This document shows, piece by piece, positions 7,934 to 15,969 of a stretch of DNA of 64,000 nucleotides. The DNA is taken from the NCBI RefSeq assembly GCF_016862455.1, contig NZ_BOMZ01000089.1:62001-126000 (forward strand). Direction: 5' to 3'. The notes under the pieces are model-generated. The model was given only the letters and a program-made list of their open reading frames with translations, searched no databases and had not been told where the DNA came from. Origin of the DNA: Actinoplanes utahensis. GTDB lineage: Bacteria > Actinomycetota > Actinomycetes > Mycobacteriales > Micromonosporaceae. Numbering within the stretch: position 1 is the stretch's first letter; every line of letters begins with the position of its first letter. The position numbers and the translations under genes are program-made.

Positions 7934-8234
7934 GACGTTCCAGCTGCATCCCGGCCCGGCGCCGGCCGGCATCGTGCTGGACGGCGAGCTCGACATGGCG
8001 ACCGAGGACCTCTTCGCCGCGGCGCTGCGGCGCACCGGCCCGCCCCCGGCCGGCGGCGAGGTCCTGGTGGACGCCGGCGGGCTGCGCTTCATCGACCACC
8101 GATCCCTGACCATCCTGCGGCGGTTCGCCGAGGAGCGTGGGGTCACCGCCGTGGTGCGGACCCGGTTCGGCGCGGCCGCCCGCATCGCCGCCCTGCTGGA
8201 CGCGCCGAGCCTGCGGGTGGAGGTCACCCCGTGA
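7920..8234 (+). CDS. STAS-domain anti-sigma factor antagonist
   Basis: 104 aa if started at ATG 7920, which has GAGGT six bases upstream. It reads VTFQLHPGPAPAGIVLDGELDMATEDLF then VLVDAGGLRFIDHRSLTIL, the conserved beta-strand plus the loop that normally carries the phosphorylatable Ser. STAS antagonists bind the ATPase anti-sigma factor and release sigma. The stop overlaps the GTG of the MEDS/ATPase gene by four bases, so the two are translationally coupled and probably partners. In related proteins this domain is fused behind a MEDS domain; see the preceding feature for the shift. Confidence 0.75.
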   Translation: MRPGVTFQLHPGPAPAGIVLDGELDMATEDLFAAALRRTGPPPAGGEVLVDAGGLRFIDHRSLTILRRFAEERGVTAVVRTRFGAAARIAALLDAPSLRVEVTP

Positions 8235-9217
8235 GGACCGGGGCCGCCGCCGGGCATCACGGCTACTACCACGAGGCGGTCTGCTTCGGCTCCGACGAGG
8301 ACCTGCTCGCCGTGGCGCTGCCCTTCCTGACCGGCGGCGTCGACGCCGGTGAGCCCACCGTCGTGGCGCTCGGCAGTCGCCACACGGAGCTGGTGCGCGC
8401 CGCGCTGCCGCCGGGGCTGCCGGTGACCTACCTGACGGGCGCCTCCGTCTACGCCCGCCCGGCCGGCGCCATCCGGGCGTACCGTGAACTCCTCGCCGGC
8501 TATCACGCCGGCGGCGCCGCACAGATCCGGATCATCGGCGCGGTGCCGCCCGAGGTGCTCGGGGTGACCTGGGACTGGTGGGCGCGGTACGAGTCCGCCG
8601 TCAACCACGCCTACGACGAGTTCCCGCTGTGGGGCATGTGCGCCTACGACACCCGGACGACCTCGGCCGCGGTGCTCGCCGACGTGCGGCGCACGCATCC
8701 CCGCACCGCGCTGCCCGGCGGGCGGCACGTGCCGAACCGCGACTACACCGACCCGATCCCGTACCTGGGCGAGCGCCGGCAGCCGGTGCCGGACCCGGTG
8801 CAGCGCACCACCCCGCGGGCCGACCTGCTCGCCCCCACCGCGGCGGAGGCCCGCCGGGCCGTCCGCGACGCCGGCCGCGGACACCTGCCGTACCAGGAGG
8901 TGGAGGACCTGATCGTGGCGGTCAGCGAAGCGGTCGCCAACGCCCACCGGCACGGACGAGGACCGATCCGGGTGCGGCTGTGGTGCGGCGCCGACCGCAT
9001 CGTCGTCGCGGTCACCGACTCCGGCACCGGCCCGAAGGACCCGTTCGCCGGTCTGCTGCCCGCCGGTGACGGCAGCCACGGCGGTCTCGGCCTGTGGATC
9101 GCCCACCAGTCCTGCAACCACGTCGCCCTGTACCGCGATCCCGCCGGTTTCACGATCCGGCTCACCGCCGGCAACCCCCACCACGACCTCCGGCCGGAGT
9201 CCGCCGGGCCACAGTGA
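8231..9217 (+). CDS. MEDS-domain / HATPase anti-sigma-type regulator
   Basis: 328 aa from GTG 8231. Residues 8-180 are a MEDS domain (HHGYYHEAVCFGSDEDLLA to WGMCAYDTRTT); residues 200-320 are a GHKL ATPase with N-box EDLIVAVSEAVANAHRHG, DSGTGP and G-box GGLGLWIAHQ. This is the same architecture as the partial gene at 1-813. It likely works as a switch kinase/anti-sigma factor whose MEDS domain senses a small ligand. The four-base overlap with the STAS gene argues for a partner-switch operon of antagonist plus anti-sigma factor. A perfect palindrome follows the stop. Confidence 0.85.
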   Translation: MRTGAAAGHHGYYHEAVCFGSDEDLLAVALPFLTGGVDAGEPTVVALGSRHTELVRAALPPGLPVTYLTGASVYARPAGAIRAYRELLAGYHAGGAAQIRIIGAVPPEVLGVTWDWWARYESAVNHAYDEFPLWGMCAYDTRTTSAAVLADVRRTHPRTALPGGRHVPNRDYTDPIPYLGERRQPVPDPVQRTTPRADLLAPTAAEARRAVRDAGRGHLPYQEVEDLIVAVSEAVANAHRHGRGPIRVRLWCGADRIVVAVTDSGTGPKDPFAGLLPAGDGSHGGLGLWIAHQSCNHVALYRDPAGFTIRLTAGNPHHDLRPESAGPQ

Positions 9218-9218
9218 G

Positions 9219-9250
9219 CGCCGCGACGCCGGGATCCCGGCGTCGCGGCG
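9219..9250 (+). terminator. 32-bp perfect palindrome after the MEDS/ATPase gene
   Basis: CGCCGCGACGCCGGGA is followed directly by its exact complement TCCCGGCGTCGCGGCG, two bases after the stop. It can form a 16-bp stem less a few loop bases and is the likely terminator. The rest of the gap to 9531 holds only a second hairpin at 9411-9443. Confidence 0.7.
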
Positions 9251-9410
9251 TCGGCCGGAGCGGAGCGGCAGTGACAACCAGCCGGTCCGGATCTTGTTCG
9301 GCTGACTCGAAAGTCGGCCATCACCGCAGCTCACGCCTTGATCGAAAGCGTTATGTCAACCGCGCCCAGCGGCCGACTTTCACCCACGGCACGGGCGTCG
9401 CAAGGACACG

Positions 9411-9443
9411 GAGGGCTGTCTCGAGGTGCTCGAGACAGCCCTC
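9411..9443 (-). terminator. Terminator of the GH6 cellulase gene
   Basis: GAGGGCTGTCTCGAG (9411-9425) and CTCGAGACAGCCCTC (9429-9443) form a perfect 15-bp stem with a three-base loop, about 90 bases beyond the cellulase stop. Being symmetric, it could act on both strands between these convergent genes. Confidence 0.75.
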
Positions 9444-9531
9444 AGAGTCAGCCGGGGTTGACCGGGACGGGCCTGTATCACCTGCATCCGGCGGATGGTC
9501 GTGACGGGACGCCCGGTCGGAACGGGGCCGG

Positions 9532-10497
9532 TCAGTAACCGTGGATCATCTTGTAGGCGACCTCGGGCAGGAACTGTCCGGCTGACGAGCCGCCGCCGAC
9601 GCCGCAGTTGCCGTCGGATTCGCCGGGGGTCTTGAGCCACAGCAGCATCTCGGCGCCGCCGCCCATCTGGGTCGGGGTTCCGATGCGGCGGCCGGCGGGG
9701 TTGCACCACTGGCCGTTCGCGCCGTTGCCGTTGCGGCTGGTGTCGACGACGAAGGGCTTGGTGTAGCCGTATCGTCGCAGTTCGCCGGCGAGCCGGTTGC
9801 CGAAGGTGACGTTCTCGCCGGTGGTGAAGTAGTTCGACACGTTCAGGGCGAAACCGCGGGCGCCGGAGACGCCCGCGGCGTTCAGTCGCTGGGCCATCGT
9901 GCCGGCGTCGATCCAGCCGGGGTTGCCCGCGTCGAGGTAGACCCAGGTGTGCGGCGTCCGGGACCGGAACTGGCCGATCGCGCGGGAGAGCATGCCGAGG
10001 CGCTCGTTGATCTGGTTCTGGTTCATGCAGCTGAAGTCGCCGAGCGAGTCCGGTTCGAGAACGACCACGGCGGGCCGGTTGCCGATCGCGGCGGCGAACG
10101 AGGTGATCCACGCGTCGTAGGCGGCGACGCTGCCGGCGCCTCCGCCGGAGTGGCCGCCGCAGGCGTCGCGGCCGGGGATGTTGTACGCCACCAGCAGCGG
10201 CAGCTTGTCGGCCGCGTCGGCGGCGCCGACATAGGAGCCGACCGCGCCGGCGATGTCGCCGCTCCAGTTGCCGAACCAGCTGGCCATCGGCTTCTGTGCG
10301 ATGGCGGTGCGGATGGCGGCGGCCCGCCCGTCACCGGGGTTGGCGGCGGCCCAGGCGGCCGGGCTGGAGTACGGGTTGACGTAGAACCCGCTGGTCTGGC
10401 TGATCGGATCGGCGTGCGCGGCCGGGGCGCCGAGCAGCACCGCGGGGATCACGAGGGCGAGGGCGGCGAGCGCCCGGGAACGGAGGGGACGTGGCAT
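9532..10497 (-). CDS. Secreted GH6 cellulase (endoglucanase), catalytic domain only
   Basis: 321 aa. A signal peptide of about 30 residues (positively charged MPRPLRSRALAAL, hydrophobic core, AAHADP cleavage region) leads directly into a GH6 domain: NPYSSPAAWAAANP, the GRDACGGHSGGGAG loop, VLEPDSLGD with the catalytic Asp, YLDAGNPGW, and NVSNYFTTGENVTFGNRL. GH6 enzymes are inverting beta-1,4-glucanases. Length matches single-domain endoglucanases; there is no carbohydrate-binding module. ATG 10497 has AGGAGA seven bases upstream. The promoter region contains a perfect CTGGAAGCGCTTCCAG palindrome of the CebR/LacI type, and the divergent neighbour is a LacI-family regulator. Confidence 0.93.
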   Translation of the reverse strand: MPRPLRSRALAALALVIPAVLLGAPAAHADPISQTSGFYVNPYSSPAAWAAANPGDGRAAAIRTAIAQKPMASWFGNWSGDIAGAVGSYVGAADAADKLPLLVAYNIPGRDACGGHSGGGAGSVAAYDAWITSFAAAIGNRPAVVVLEPDSLGDFSCMNQNQINERLGMLSRAIGQFRSRTPHTWVYLDAGNPGWIDAGTMAQRLNAAGVSGARGFALNVSNYFTTGENVTFGNRLAGELRRYGYTKPFVVDTSRNGNGANGQWCNPAGRRIGTPTQMGGGAEMLLWLKTPGESDGNCGVGGGSSAGQFLPEVAYKMIHGY

Positions 10498-10557
10498 CGC
10501 GGGTCTCCTGAGCATCGGAGGGGGTTCGGCTACGGGGTGTGCCGTCCGGAGCTGAGA

Positions 10558-10573
10558 CTGGAAGCGCTTCCAG
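10558..10573. promoter_or_regulatory. CebR/LacI-type operator between cellulase and regulator
   Basis: CTGGAAGCGCTTCCAG is a perfect 16-bp palindrome centred on AGCGCT. The known CebR operator of streptomycetes is TGGGAGCGCTCCCA, so this is a very close variant. It lies 61 bases upstream of the cellulase start and 139 before the lacI-type gene. Confidence 0.8.
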
Positions 10574-10711
10574 AATGTCGCATCGGCGTATCTCGATTAA
10601 TGCTCGGCAAGCCTGCGGTACCTGTCAAGCCCTGGCCGGGACCGCTCCCAGTCGTCGACGGCGTCGACCGCTGTCGATACGATGCTGCGGACGAAAGGAA
10701 CCGGCAGCCAG

Positions 10712-11725
10712 ATGACAGCATCGACGCCCCGGCGGCAGCCCACTCTGGACGAGGTGGCCGAGCGGGCCGGCGTGTCACGCTCCGCGGCGTCGCGGGTCAT
10801 CAACAAGGCGCCGCATGTCAGCCGGGCCACCCGTGACGCCGTCGAGCGGGCCATCAAGGAGATGGGCTACCTGCCCAACCGCACCGCCCGCGCCCTGGCC
10901 ACCCGGCAGACCGGGATCGTCGCGCTCGCCGTCTCCCACGACGACCCCCAGCTGTTCGCCGACCCGTTCTTCGCCCAGGTCATCGTGGGGGTGTCCGCGG
11001 CGCTCGAGGAGACCGACCTGCACCTGCTGCTGTGCCTGGCCAGCTCCGGCCGGGGCCGGTTCCGGCTGACGAACCTGCTGCGGACCCGCGGCGTGGACGG
11101 TCTCATGCTGATGCCGCTGCACGGCGACGATCCGCTGACCCGGCTGGTGGCGCAGGCGGGGGTCCCGGTCGTCTACGGTGGCCGGCCGTGGCACGTCCAG
11201 CCGCAGTGGTACGTCGACTCCGACAACGTGGGCGGGGCGCGGCTCGCCACCGAGTACCTGGCCGGTCTGGGCCGTACCCGCATCGCCGCCATCACCGGGC
11301 AGATGTCCACCGACGTCGGCGAGGCCCGCTACCGCGGATATCGCGAAGCGATGATCATCGCCGGTCTCACCCCGCACGGCACCGCCGAGGGCGACTTCAC
11401 CGAGGCCGGCGGCGCCGCGGCGATGCGAAGCCTGCTGGCGTCCCATCCGGACCTCGACGCCGTCTTCGCCGCCAGCGACAAGATGGCCGCCGGCGCCCTG
11501 CGCGTGCTGACCAACTCCGGGCGGTCGGTGCCGGCCGACGTGGCGGTGGTGGGCTTCGACGACGTCGGCATCGCCGAGCACACCGCTCCGCCGTTGACCA
11601 CGATCCACCAGTCGATCCAGGCGCTCGGCAAGGAGATGGCCCGGATGCTGATCGCCGTGATCGGCGGCGAGGAGCCCACCTCGCTGATCCTGCCCACCCG
11701 TCTGGTGCGACGGGAGTCGGCCTGA
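10712..11725 (+). CDS. LacI-family transcriptional regulator (CebR-like)
   Basis: 337 aa. The N-terminal helix-turn-helix (PTLDEVAERAGVSRSAASRVIN) and hinge (GYLPNRTARALATRQTG) are typical LacI/GalR, followed by a periplasmic-binding-protein-like effector domain. The recognition helix and its position beside a CebR-type palindrome suggest a repressor of cellulose or xylan utilisation released by a short beta-linked oligosaccharide. ATG 10712 starts just before the helix-turn-helix; ATG 10682 is possible but has no ribosome site. Divergent from the GH6 gene, convergent with the xylanase operon, and followed by a perfect terminator. Confidence 0.88.
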   Translation: MTASTPRRQPTLDEVAERAGVSRSAASRVINKAPHVSRATRDAVERAIKEMGYLPNRTARALATRQTGIVALAVSHDDPQLFADPFFAQVIVGVSAALEETDLHLLLCLASSGRGRFRLTNLLRTRGVDGLMLMPLHGDDPLTRLVAQAGVPVVYGGRPWHVQPQWYVDSDNVGGARLATEYLAGLGRTRIAAITGQMSTDVGEARYRGYREAMIIAGLTPHGTAEGDFTEAGGAAAMRSLLASHPDLDAVFAASDKMAAGALRVLTNSGRSVPADVAVVGFDDVGIAEHTAPPLTTIHQSIQALGKEMARMLIAVIGGEEPTSLILPTRLVRRESA

Positions 11726-11738
11726 TCGCCGCGCGGGA

Positions 11739-11776
11739 CGCCGATGGGCCGGTGACTCGCCACCGGCCCATCGGCG
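11739..11776 (+). terminator. 16-bp perfect terminator hairpin after lacI-type gene
   Basis: CGCCGATGGGCCGGTG (11739-11754) and CACCGGCCCATCGGCG (11761-11776) with a six-base loop, between the convergent regulator and the GH10 gene; likely bidirectional. Confidence 0.8.
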
Positions 11777-11796
11777 CACTCTCCCCTCGGCGATGG

Positions 11797-13158
11797 TCAG
11801 GCGGTCCGGCAGGCCAGCGCGGGCCAGTTCCAGTTGCCGCCGTGCTGGACGGTGAACCCGAACGCGTTCCCGTTGCCGTTCGGCCGGCCGGTCATCACGT
11901 TGCCGCTGGAATCCCAGGTGGCGCTGACGTTCCAGGTGGCGATCATGCGCTGCGGCGGTGACACCGTCACTGTCACGATCCAGTTGTCGCTGCCGGTGAC
12001 GGTCACCTGGCCGTTGAAGCGGTCATTCCACTTCTGGCCCTCGCTGTAGGTGGCCGTGCAGCTGCCACCGGGCTGGCCGGTGGGGCTGCTCGACGGGCTG
12101 CCGGAGGGGCCGGGCCCGGGCTGGCCGCTGTTCAGGGCGGCGAGTACGGCGTCGTACGCGGCCTTCTTCTGTCCGCTGCCGTTGAACAGCAGCGGAGTGC
12201 CGGAGGCACGCCACGAGTCGCTGTCGCGCACACCCCACACCGTGATGCCGTTGCACCGCGTCACCGCCAGGCAGGCTTGGACGATGCCCCGGTACTGCTC
12301 GGCCTGGCTGGAGCCGGAGCCCTCGATGTCGAGCTCGGTGATCTGCACATCCACGCCCAGGTCGGCGAAGTTCTGCAGGGTGGTGTGGTAGTTGTTCGGC
12401 ACCGGGTTGCCGGAGTTGAAGTGCGCCTGGAATCCGACGCAGTCGATCGGGACGCCCCGCTGCTTGAAGTCCTGGACCATCCGGTAGACGGCCTGCGTCT
12501 TGGCGTGTGACCAGTTGTCGGTGTTGTAGTCGTTGTAGCAGAGTTTCGCCCCCGGGTCGGCGGCCCGGGCCGCCCGGAACGCCGCCTCGATCCAGTCGTT
12601 GCCGGTGCGCTGCAGGTTGGAGTCGCGCCGGGCCCCGGACGAGCCGTCGGCGAAGGCCTCGTTCACCACGTCCCAGGAGTGGATCTTGCCGCGGTAGTAG
12701 GTCGCGACCCGGGTGACGTGGTTGAGCATGGCGTTGCGCAGCGCGGTCCCGCTCATGTTCTGCATCCAGCCCGGCTGCTGGGAGTGCCAGGCCAGCGTGT
12801 GTCCGCGGACCTGCTTGCCGTTGCTGATCGCCCAGTTCACGATCCGGTCGCCGGAGGAGAAGCTGAACTGGTTCTGGTTGGGTTCGGTGGCGTCGAGCTT
12901 CATCTCGTTCTCGGCGGTGACCATGTTGAACTCGCGGTTCGCGATGGTCGTGTACTGCGTGTCGCTCAGCCTGCCGCCCGCGATCGCGACACCGAAGTAC
13001 CTGCCGCGTTCGGCCGCGGACGCGCCGAGCGTCGTCGCCGCGTTCGAGGTGCCCGGCAGGAGGAGCACGGTGCAGGCGGCCAGGGCGGCGGCCGTGCCGG
13101 TGACGACGGCCGCGCGCCAGCGGCGCCGTGGGGCGGAGTCCCCGGTGAGATCGTTCAT
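11797..13158 (-). CDS. Secreted GH10 endo-beta-1,4-xylanase with C-terminal CBM2
   Basis: 453 aa. A long signal peptide (about 40 residues) precedes a complete GH10 barrel: acid/base Glu167 in WDVVNEAF and nucleophile Glu275 in ITELDIEG, plus HTLAWHSQQPGW and WGVRDSDSWR. A Pro/Ser/Gly-rich linker (residues about 345-365) leads to a family 2 carbohydrate-binding module ending NWNWPALACRTA. It hydrolyses xylan backbones with retention. The ATG shares one base with the stop of the GH11 gene (TGATG), indicating translational coupling in a two-xylanase operon. Architecture equals that of known actinomycete XlnA-type enzymes. Confidence 0.95.
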   Translation of the reverse strand: MNDLTGDSAPRRRWRAAVVTGTAAALAACTVLLLPGTSNAATTLGASAAERGRYFGVAIAGGRLSDTQYTTIANREFNMVTAENEMKLDATEPNQNQFSFSSGDRIVNWAISNGKQVRGHTLAWHSQQPGWMQNMSGTALRNAMLNHVTRVATYYRGKIHSWDVVNEAFADGSSGARRDSNLQRTGNDWIEAAFRAARAADPGAKLCYNDYNTDNWSHAKTQAVYRMVQDFKQRGVPIDCVGFQAHFNSGNPVPNNYHTTLQNFADLGVDVQITELDIEGSGSSQAEQYRGIVQACLAVTRCNGITVWGVRDSDSWRASGTPLLFNGSGQKKAAYDAVLAALNSGQPGPGPSGSPSSSPTGQPGGSCTATYSEGQKWNDRFNGQVTVTGSDNWIVTVTVSPPQRMIATWNVSATWDSSGNVMTGRPNGNGNAFGFTVQHGGNWNWPALACRTA

Positions 13159-14162
13159 CAGTTCGTCCTGCAGGTGATCGTCGGCCAGGTCCAGTTGCCG
13201 TTGGCCATGACCGTCACGCCGAAGTTGTTGCCGTTGCCGTTCGGGCGTGCGGTGACCGCGCCGCTCGTGCCGCTGACCGCGGCGTTCCAGCTGTTCTGGA
13301 TGCTCTGCCCGCCGTTGAGGTTGAGCCCGACCGTCCAGTTGCTGGTGCCGCTGACCGCGACGTTCAGGTTGAACCGGTCGCCGAAACGCTCGCCGGCCGA
13401 CAGAGTGGCGGTGCAGTCGCCGGTCCCCGGGGTGGTCGGGTTCGTCGGGCCGGCGCCCTCACGGACGGTGATGTCGGAGCTGCCCTGGCTCTGGTAACCC
13501 TCGGTCGCCATGATCTGGTAGCTGTGGTTGGTGCCGAGGTTCAGCCCGGCCCGGGCCCACGCGTCGAAGTGGTTGGCCACCGTGATGGTGCCGGAGCTGC
13601 GCTTCTGCTGCCGCACACTCCAGTACTGGTAGAACGTCTGGATGCCGTCGATCGACGGCGCGTTGACCCGCTGGCTGCGCAGGATGTCGTACGTGCCGCC
13701 GTCGGTGGTGACCGTGCCGAGCCGCTGGGCGCCGCTGCTCGGGTTGTAGCTGCCGAAGTTCTCGACGATGTAGTACTCGATGAGCGGGCTGCGCGTCCAT
13801 CCGTACAGGGCGAGGTAGGTGTTGTTGTTGCCCGGGTTGTAGGAGCCCGAGTAGGTGACCGTCCGGCGGGTGCCGGTGGCCCAGCCCTTGCCGCCGACCC
13901 AGTTGTTGGTGCTGCGGTCCCAGCTGCTGGTGTACCGCCCGTCGGCGCGCAGCGTCATGCTCGCGTTGCCGCTGTCCTTCCAGAACGAGAAGTAGTAGCC
14001 GTTGTGGGTGCCGGTGGTGTTCGACGAGACGGTCCGGTCGGCCTCGGCGCGCGCGACGCCGGCCATCGCGACGCCGGACACGGCGATCGCGACGGCGCAG
14101 GCGGCGCTGGTGAGGAGACGGACGCGACTACGCGGTCCGCGCCGGGTGGAATCTGTTGACAT
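13158..14162 (-). CDS. Secreted GH11 endo-beta-1,4-xylanase with C-terminal CBM2
   Basis: 334 aa. Signal peptide of about 40 residues, then a GH11 jelly-roll (GTHNGYYFSFW, nucleophile Glu129 in PLIEYYIVENFG, acid/base Glu221 in MATEGYQSQGSSD), a short Pro/Thr linker and a CBM2 starting at CTATLSAGERFGDRF. AGGAGGAG lies ten bases before ATG 14162. First gene of the xylanase operon, overlapping the GH10 gene by one base. The upstream region holds an imperfect AGCGCT-centred palindrome at 14388-14401, suggesting shared control with the GH6 cellulase. Confidence 0.95.
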   Translation of the reverse strand: MSTDSTRRGPRSRVRLLTSAACAVAIAVSGVAMAGVARAEADRTVSSNTTGTHNGYYFSFWKDSGNASMTLRADGRYTSSWDRSTNNWVGGKGWATGTRRTVTYSGSYNPGNNNTYLALYGWTRSPLIEYYIVENFGSYNPSSGAQRLGTVTTDGGTYDILRSQRVNAPSIDGIQTFYQYWSVRQQKRSSGTITVANHFDAWARAGLNLGTNHSYQIMATEGYQSQGSSDITVREGAGPTNPTTPGTGDCTATLSAGERFGDRFNLNVAVSGTSNWTVGLNLNGGQSIQNSWNAAVSGTSGAVTARPNGNGNNFGVTVMANGNWTWPTITCRTN

Positions 14163-14387
14163 GTGGATGACTCCTCCTGAGGGAGGGCTGCCGGGGAACA
14201 GCCCAGGGGGGTGCGACGGGCCGCATCGGCTCTCGTGCCGCGAATGGCCTCATCGAGGCCCGTCATTGCGAGATGGTCGCGTGTGCCGCGTCCGCCTGTC
14301 AACAACTTCCGGAAACCTTACGGAAATACGGGCGCTCTCGCAGGCTTGCTGCAACGTAGCCCGGAGCTTCTACCTGCGAATATTTGG

Positions 14388-14401
14388 GGAAAGCGCTGTC
14401 C
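14388..14401. promoter_or_regulatory. Imperfect CebR/LacI-type operator upstream of the xylanase operon
   Basis: GGAAAGCGCTGTCC has the AGCGCT core and one mismatch in seven base pairs. It lies about 225 bases upstream of the GH11 start. The same 14163-14661 gap has two short inverted repeats carrying TTCGGGAGG at 14448-14456 and 14470-14478; no gene is seen there. Confidence 0.5.
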
Positions 14402-14661
14402 TCCCTTCGTGCTGTGGAGGGCAGGGTGACTCTGTGTCCCCGAGAGTTTCGGGAGGCGGCGCCGAAACATTCGGGAGGTTCGCTGAAAAGGAGGCGCCTC
14501 TACGGGAATCCCATACATTCCCATTATCGAAGCTTTATCGATTCACGCCGGAAAATGCGTTCAAACCACATCGCCGGTACGTGATTCTCGTGTGACGGCA
14601 ATGGCTGCTGTTCGCGATGGCCCGGCGGAATCCTCCCCGCATTCCTTCCGAAGGAGCCACC

Positions 14662-15177
14662 GTGTCGTCCGACAATGCGGCGCGCCGTTCATCCTCGACC
14701 ACCGACCTCCTCTTCGCCCTCCTGGACCGGGAACGGGCCGACTACCGGGTGATCGACCATCCGGCCGAAGGCCACACCGATCTGGCCAGTCGCCTGCGCG
14801 GGCATCCGCTCGCCCAGGCCGCCAAATGCCTGGTGATACGCATCCGGATGACCAAGAAGCAGTCCCGTTACGTGCTCGCCGTCGTTCCCGGCCACCGGCG
14901 GGTCGACTTCGCCAGGATCAAGGCGCTGACCGGCGCCCGCGACGCGATGTGCGCCGACCGGCCGACCGCCGAGCGGCTGTCGGCGGCGGTCAGCGGGGCG
15001 ATCGTGCCGTTCGCCTTCAACCCGGCGCTCGAACTCTTCGCCGATCCCGAGCTCTGCGACCATGCGGAGCTCTTCTTCAACGCGGCCACCCTGGAACGCT
15101 CCATCGCGCTGCGCACCGAGGATTACATCCGGCTGGCCCGGCCCACCTTCTACCGCATCGCCCAGGCCGACAGCTGA
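14662..15177 (+). CDS. YbaK/ProX-type aminoacyl-tRNA deacylase
   Basis: 171 aa. The YbaK fold is visible from residue 13: DLLFALLDRERADYRVIDHPAEGHT, then QAAKCLVIRIR with the catalytic Lys, VVPGHRRVDFARIKAL, and the Gly/Pro loop GAIVPFAFNP. Such enzymes hydrolyse mischarged aminoacyl-tRNA in trans. GTG 14662 is preceded at six bases by AAGGAG and was preferred over an upstream frame opening. A few related proteins sit in biosynthetic clusters, but here it lies in the gap between xylanases and gene debris, so a housekeeping role is more likely. Confidence 0.85.
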   Translation: MSSDNAARRSSSTTDLLFALLDRERADYRVIDHPAEGHTDLASRLRGHPLAQAAKCLVIRIRMTKKQSRYVLAVVPGHRRVDFARIKALTGARDAMCADRPTAERLSAAVSGAIVPFAFNPALELFADPELCDHAELFFNAATLERSIALRTEDYIRLARPTFYRIAQADS

Positions 15178-15219
15178 AACGGGACGGGACCGGGCCCGGA
15201 CGCCGGGCTCAGTCCCGTT
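15178..15219 (+). terminator. Possible terminator after the deacylase gene
   Basis: AACGGGAC (15178-15185) pairs with GTCCCGTT (15212-15219), with a GC-rich inner palindrome CCGGGCCCGG between. It starts one base after the stop. Confidence 0.4.
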
Positions 15220-15480
15220 CCCCGTCGGCTGCCTCCGGCTGATCCCGGAACGGCATGGCCGCGCCGCCGGCGCCGATGACGTGTTCGGCGATCCGCCGGC
15301 CGTTGTCGCCGTTGGACAGGATCACGTATCCGTCGCCGGAGGCGATCCGGCACATCGTGCCCGCCCAGTAACCGCTGAACTCGCCGACGATGCCGAAGTC
15401 GAGGTCCGGGCCGGCGTCCACGATGGTGGACAGCCCGTACATCGTCTCCGGGGTGGGGGTGAGGCGAACGTCATGCGCAG
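15209..15480 (-). pseudogene. Remnant of a beta-lactamase-like serine hydrolase C-terminus
   Basis: On the minus strand a frame reads HDVRLTPTPETMYGLSTIVDAG followed by FGIVGEFSGYWAGTMCRIASGDGYVILSNGDNG, which resembles the C-terminal third of class C beta-lactamase/esterase-type hydrolases. No catalytic Ser-x-x-Lys region, start or continuation exists upstream: the sequence passes into an adenylation-domain fragment in another frame. It is therefore a broken gene end. Confidence 0.5.
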
Positions 15481-15489
15481 CCGCGCGGC

Positions 15490-15864
15490 GCAGTGCCCGG
15501 CCGGCTCCGCGGCGGCCGGCGGCCGGCCGGAGACCGGCACGCAGTAGGCCGTCAGTTTGCCGTGGCCGGTGACCACCGCCGCGCCGACGCCCGGATGCTC
15601 CCGCAGGACCGCTTCGATCTCGCCCGGCTCGATCCGGTAGCCCCGAACCTTGATCTGGTCGTCGGCGCGCCCCAGGAAGTCGAGCCGGCCGCCGGAATCC
15701 ATCCGGGCGAGGTCACCGGTGCGGTAGAGACGGGAGCCGGGCGGCCCGTACGGGTCGGGCACGAACCGTTCGGCGGTCAGCGCGGGCCGGTTCAGGTACC
15801 CGCGGGCCAGTCCCGCCCCGCCGATGTGGACCTCACCCGGCACCCCGTACGGCGCCGGCGCCCC
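15490..15864 (-). pseudogene. Remnant of an NRPS adenylation domain
   Basis: The minus strand encodes VPGEVHIGGAGLARGYLNRP, RLYRTGDLARMDSGGRLDFLGRADDQIKVRGYRIEPGEIEAVL and a tail ending LTAYCVPVSG, i.e. motifs A6 to A9 of an adenylation domain. There is no upstream A1-A5 half (sequence beyond about 15864 is unrelated) and downstream the frame dissolves into the hydrolase fragment before the A10 Lys. It looks like debris of a former biosynthetic gene about 8 kb from the intact NRPSs, whose modules share the same motif wording. The stretch to 15969 holds nothing recognisable. Confidence 0.75.
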
Positions 15865-15969
15865 GCCTCCCCGGCCTGCGCGTGGCCGGCGGCCCGGACG
15901 CGGTGGCCCGTCAGCCGGGACCGGCCACCTGGGGCGTGGCCCGGCCGACCGTCGAGTGGTGACCCGGCG

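Noticed and set aside
7391..9217. A single 608-aa MEDS-MEDS-ATPase protein in one frame
   Set aside because: The middle third in this frame is Arg/Gly-rich nonsense, while another frame there encodes a clear STAS domain ending in a GTGA overlap with the next gene.
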